Shown here: piece after piece, positions 60,904-64,000 of the stretch | Numbering within the stretch: position 1 is the first letter of the stretch | Layout of the letters: the number at the start of each line of letters is the position of its first letter | NCBI RefSeq assembly: GCF_013410745.1 | Contig: NZ_JACCFY010000001.1 | Location: forward strand, 1,736,001-1,800,000 | DNA from: Nesterenkonia xinjiangensis | Lineage (GTDB): Bacteria; Actinomycetota; Actinomycetes; Actinomycetales; Micrococcaceae | Reading direction: 5' to 3' | DNA length: 64,000 nucleotides | The notes under the pieces: generated by a model | Database searches by the model: none | The model's input: the letters and a program-made list of their open reading frames with translations, nothing else | Told to the model about the DNA's origin: nothing | Program-made: the position numbers and the translations under genes

Positions 60904-62319
60904 ATGGCCACCCGCACCACCAGTCGCAGCAAGGGGAAGAACACCCCCACCTTCGAGTGCTCCGAATGCGGGTGGCAGACCGTGAAATGGGTGGGTCGCT
61001 GTCCGGAGTGCCAGTCCTGGGGCACGGTGCAGGAGAAGGGTCAGGTCACCGCCCGAACCACGGCCGCATCCAACCTGGCCGCCCCAGCCCAGGCCATCGG
61101 CGACGTCGACGCCTCGGTCGCGGAGTTCCGCGCCACCGGCATCGGGGAGCTGGATCGCGTGCTCGGCGGCGGGCTGGTGCCGGGTGCGGTGATCCTCTTG
61201 GCGGGGGAGCCCGGTGTCGGGAAGTCCACCCTGCTGCTGCAGGTGGCCTCGGCGGTGGCGAAGGCGCACACGGACCATCCGGTGCTGTACCTGACCGGGG
61301 AGGAGTCGGCCGCGCAGGTCAAGAAGCGCGCCGAACGTATCGAGGCGATGTCCGACAGCCTCTACCTGGCTGCGGAGTCCGATCTCGGCCAGGCCCTCGG
61401 GCAGATCGAGCAGATTTCCCCGCAGCTGACGATCATGGACTCAGTGCAGACGCTCTCCTCCGCCGAAGTGGACGGCGCCGCGGGCGGCGTCACCCAGATC
61501 CGGGAAGTCACCGCCTCGATGATCGAAGCGGCGAAGCGTCGGAACATGGCCACCATCCTGGTCGGTCACGTCACCAAGGACGGCAACATCGCCGGGCCGC
61601 GCATGCTCGAGCATCTGGTGGACGTGGTCTGCCAGTTCGAGGGAGACCGCCACTCTCGCCTGCGGCTGCTCCGCGCGGTGAAGAACCGCTACGGTCCCAC
61701 GGACGACGTCGGCTGCTTCGACCTGAACGAGGGGGGCCTGACGTCCTTGGCTGACCCGTCCGGGCTCTTCGTCTCCGCGCTGACGGATCGGGTTCCCGGC
61801 ACCTGCATCACCATCACCCTGGAGGGACGGCGCCCGCTGACCGCCGAGGTGCAGGCCCTGGTGGCCGAGTCCCCGGCCTCGCAGCCGCGCCGGGCGGTCT
61901 CCGGGTTGGATTCGCCGCGGGTGTCCATGCTGCTGGCGGTGCTGCAGCGGCGCGCCCGGCTGGCCACGCTGTTCAAGTCGGAGACCTATGTGGCCACGGT
62001 GGGCGGAGTGAAGATCACCGAACCGGCGGCGGATCTCTCCATCGCGTTGGCAGTGGCCTCGGCGGCGCTCGAGAAGCCGCTGCCTAACCGGTTCGTCGCC
62101 TTCGGCGAAGTCGGCCTCGCTGGTGAGGTGCGTCCGGTGCCGGGGCTGCAGCGCCGGCTCCAGGAGGCCCAGCGACTCGGGTTCACCCACGCGATCGTTC
62201 CCCGCGGCGCGGAGAAGAGCGACATCCCCGAAGGGATGAGGGTCCGCGAGATCGGCTCCCTGCCCGAGGCGATGGGGCTGCTGCTCGACGGCGGCCCGGC
62301 GCAGGCGTCACAGAACTAG
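60904..62319 (+). CDS. radA: DNA repair protein RadA
   Basis: A 471-residue RecA-related helicase that drives branch migration in recombination. The zinc finger is Cys19-x2-Cys22 and Cys33-x2-Cys36; Walker A GEPGVGKS is at 101-108; the RadA-specific KNRYG is at 260-264; the C-terminal domain is Lon-protease-like (FVAFGEVGLAGEVRPVPGLQRRL). ATG 60904 has a -10 box 7 bases upstream and is preferred to the open frame above it. Confidence 0.96.
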   Translation: MATRTTSRSKGKNTPTFECSECGWQTVKWVGRCPECQSWGTVQEKGQVTARTTAASNLAAPAQAIGDVDASVAEFRATGIGELDRVLGGGLVPGAVILLAGEPGVGKSTLLLQVASAVAKAHTDHPVLYLTGEESAAQVKKRAERIEAMSDSLYLAAESDLGQALGQIEQISPQLTIMDSVQTLSSAEVDGAAGGVTQIREVTASMIEAAKRRNMATILVGHVTKDGNIAGPRMLEHLVDVVCQFEGDRHSRLRLLRAVKNRYGPTDDVGCFDLNEGGLTSLADPSGLFVSALTDRVPGTCITITLEGRRPLTAEVQALVAESPASQPRRAVSGLDSPRVSMLLAVLQRRARLATLFKSETYVATVGGVKITEPAADLSIALAVASAALEKPLPNRFVAFGEVGLAGEVRPVPGLQRRLQEAQRLGFTHAIVPRGAEKSDIPEGMRVREIGSLPEAMGLLLDGGPAQASQN

Positions 62320-62434
62320 CTGGCGCGGGGCGTCGTGCCGGAGCAGCCGCCGCAGCGTGATCAGCTCCAGGAGGGGGTTGACTGTGTGTCTTCGGCCGAT
62401 ATGGTATAGGACCGCAGGTCAGTGAGGAGGAGCG

Positions 62435-62620
62435 ATGAACATACAAAGCAGGTTTCACCGTTACGTGGCCACCGTCGCGCTGACGGTTCCTGGGCTGAGC
62501 GCTGCAGTTCTCCTCAAGGACCCCTACGTTCTGCTGGTGCCCGCATTCACGATGATCATCGCCTCGGTGCTGCTCCAGCTCTTCATGGTGTCAGCAGTGC
62601 GCGAGGAAGTGGACTACTAG
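62435..62620 (+). CDS. Small two-span membrane protein
   Basis: A 61-residue protein with two hydrophobic segments (about 12-27 and 31-52) and a charged C-terminus (REEVDY). ATG 62435 follows a strong GAGGAGGAG. TTGACT (62378-62383) with TATGGT or TATAGG downstream is a possible promoter. No family recognised. Good ribosome site and own promoter make it a likely real gene. Confidence 0.6.
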   Translation: MNIQSRFHRYVATVALTVPGLSAAVLLKDPYVLLVPAFTMIIASVLLQLFMVSAVREEVDY

Positions 62621-62659
62621 CCACAGAAGGGCCTCCTTCACGAGGTGCATCCGTTCATG

Positions 62660-63607
62660 TCACAGCACCCCGGGCAGTGTGACGACGTCGCCGCGGCGCT
62701 GTGCGAGCCCGTCGGCCACCAGGGTCTCCAGACACCGGCGGCGCTGCTCGTCATCGGCCTCGGGAAGCGGCAGGCCGGCCAGCAGGGCCTCAGCGTCCAC
62801 CGGCTCCCCACCGCGCAGCACCGCCATGATCGCCCCGCGCACCTGCCGGTCCGTCCCGGCCCAGGCCTGGCCGCGGGTCTTCTGCTCCTCCGTCGGGGGA
62901 GGCGAACCCGCCGCCCGCCAGGCGCACAGATCGGCCACCGGGCAGATGGCGCACTGCGGGGAGCGGGCGGTGCAGATCAGCGCCCCGAGTTCCATGGAGG
63001 AGGCGTTCCAGGCGCAGGCGCGGCGTCCGCCGTCGTCGTCCGTGGCGGGCATCAGATCCCGAGCGAGCCGCCGCTGGGCGGCCGTGTAGGTCTGCCCCGG
63101 CAGGGCAGCGCCGGTGAAGATGCGGGCATGCGCCCGACGGATGTTGGTGTCCACCACCACCTCCGGGATTCCGAAGGCGAAGCAGGCCACCGCGGCCGCC
63201 GTGTACTCCCCGATGCCGGGCAGGGCGCGCAGCGCCTGCGGGTCCGCCGGGACCGCACCGTCGTGGCGCTCCACGATCGCCTCCGCCGCGGCCTGCAGCC
63301 GCAGCGCCCGCCGCGGGTAGCCCAGCCGGTCCCAGACGATGAGGATCTCCGACTGCGGGGCCGCCGCGCAGGCGCCCGGGGTCGGCCAGCGGTGCATCCA
63401 GTCCTCCCAGCGGGGCAGCACGCGGACCACCGGAGTCTGCTGGAGCATGATCTCGCTGACCAGCACGCCCCAGGGGGTGCACTCCGGGCGACGCCACGGC
63501 AGATCCCGGGCGGCCTCGGAGAACCAGTCGATCACCCGGCTGTGGACGTCCTCGGGTGCTGGAGGGATGGGCGGGGCGAGGGCGTCATCGGTAAAGGGCT
63601 GAGGCAT
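62660..63607 (-). CDS. mutY: A/G-specific adenine glycosylase
   Basis: A 315-residue base-excision enzyme that removes adenine opposite 8-oxoguanine. The helix-hairpin-helix LPGIGEYTAAAVACFAFG is followed by the catalytic Asp in VVDTNIRRAHAR. The catalytic Glu is in VSEIMLQQTPV. The 4Fe-4S cluster ligands are C-x6-C-x2-C-x5-C in CTARSPQCAICPVADLC. The usual C-terminal Nudix-like 8-oxoG recognition domain is absent or very short, as in many actinobacterial MutY. ATG 63607. Confidence 0.94.
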   Translation of the reverse strand: MPQPFTDDALAPPIPPAPEDVHSRVIDWFSEAARDLPWRRPECTPWGVLVSEIMLQQTPVVRVLPRWEDWMHRWPTPGACAAAPQSEILIVWDRLGYPRRALRLQAAAEAIVERHDGAVPADPQALRALPGIGEYTAAAVACFAFGIPEVVVDTNIRRAHARIFTGAALPGQTYTAAQRRLARDLMPATDDDGGRRACAWNASSMELGALICTARSPQCAICPVADLCAWRAAGSPPPTEEQKTRGQAWAGTDRQVRGAIMAVLRGGEPVDAEALLAGLPLPEADDEQRRRCLETLVADGLAQRRGDVVTLPGVL

Positions 63608-63687
63608 CCCTGCGATTCTACGGAAGCTGCGGAGGGGATGCGGGGCCGGGCTGGGCCGGCCCGCCCCGCGTCAGCCGGGGGTCGGTC

Positions 63688-64000
63688 TCAGGCCTGCGCG
63701 GGGCGCAATGATCCCACCAGCTCCTCCACCCGGGAGCGGATGTCGTCGCGGATCGCCCGCACCGTCTCGATGCCCTGGCCGGACGGGTCGTCCAGCTGCC
63801 AGTCCTCATACCGCTTGCCCGGATAGAACGGGCAGTCGTCGCCGCAGCCCATCGTGACCACCACGTCTGACTCCTGGACGGTGTACGGGGAGAGCTGGTC
63901 GGGCACCTGCGCGGAGATGTCGATGCCCACCTCGGCCATGGCCTCCACGGCCACCGGATTCACCTGGTCCGCCGGCTGCGTGCCGCCGGAGTGCACGACG
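63688..64000 (-). CDS. Arsenate reductase / low-MW phosphatase family (partial, 5' end off the right edge)
   Basis: About 104 codons of the C-terminal part. HSGGTQPADQVNPVAVEAMAEVGIDIS and TMGCGDDCPFYPGKRYEDWQLDDPSGQ match the thioredoxin- or mycothiol-coupled ArsC branch, with the conserved Cys pair in MGCGDDC. The N-terminal P-loop (CxxxNxxRS) lies outside the window, so activity cannot be confirmed. No other ars gene is visible. Confidence 0.88.
   Translation of the reverse strand, partial: VVHSGGTQPADQVNPVAVEAMAEVGIDISAQVPDQLSPYTVQESDVVVTMGCGDDCPFYPGKRYEDWQLDDPSGQGIETVRAIRDDIRSRVEELVGSLRPAQA

Noticed and set aside
1-64000. ArsA-like ATPase on the left and ArsC-like gene on the right as one arsenic locus
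   Set aside because: They are at opposite ends of 64 kb, with no arsR, arsB/acr3 or arsD. The ATPase belongs with cstA by position.

Overview
This window is high-GC chromosomal DNA from an actinobacterium, most likely a Micrococcales/Micrococcaceae member (Nesterenkonia- or Arthrobacter-like). The evidence is the GC-rich codon use, many GTG starts, Lsr2, ClpC, the tilS-hpt / ftsH-folE-folP-folBK / panC / lysS / clpC / radA / mutY gene order, and many starts that sit 6-8 bases after a -10 box (leaderless type). The genus is inferred from gene content, not proven. I saw no rRNA, tRNA, CRISPR array, transposase or phage gene.

Layout. 1-3 kb: a minus-strand trio of CstA, a small CC-ending protein and an ArsA-like ATPase (cut by the left edge). 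3.2-9.3 kb: a cytochrome P450, two GNAT acetyltransferases, a YcaQ/AlkX-type DNA glycosylase, an F510_1955-type beta-propeller protein and ppa. 9.3-12.3 kb: metalloprotease-tilS-hpt. 12.4-21.6 kb: an accessory block between hpt and ftsH. It holds a GntR regulator with a 2-hydroxycarboxylate transporter, a FecCD-type metal-chelate importer (permease, ATPase, lipoprotein), and a convergent pair of exporter-fold ABC half-transporters with a Zur-like box upstream. 21.8-33.6 kb: ftsH and the folate genes (folE, folP, folB-folK fusion), then DUF3180, two PH-domain membrane proteins, a DUF2520 protein and panC. A secreted CHRD-domain protein with its own promoter and terminator splits the folate cluster.

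33.6-38.3 kb: M13 peptidase, lysS, a small membrane protein and lsr2. 38.5-45.4 kb: a MocR-type regulator divergent from an argininosuccinate-lyase-like gene that leads a polyamine-type ABC importer. 45.7-51.0 kb: bifunctional PutA divergent from an unusual regulator with two DNA-binding domains. 51.1-57.5 kb: a LacI-controlled sugar locus (binding protein, two permeases, ThuA, Gfo/Idh/MocA oxidoreductase) without its own ATPase. 57.6-64 kb: clpC, a DUF3817 protein, radA, a small membrane protein, mutY and a truncated arsenate-reductase-like gene at the right edge.

Housekeeping genes form the backbone. The accessory blocks are mostly uptake-plus-regulator modules, several with recognisable palindromic operators. 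The most interesting pieces are the CHRD repeat protein, the lyase/polyamine-importer locus, the two-part metal uptake block and the double-HTH regulator next to putA.
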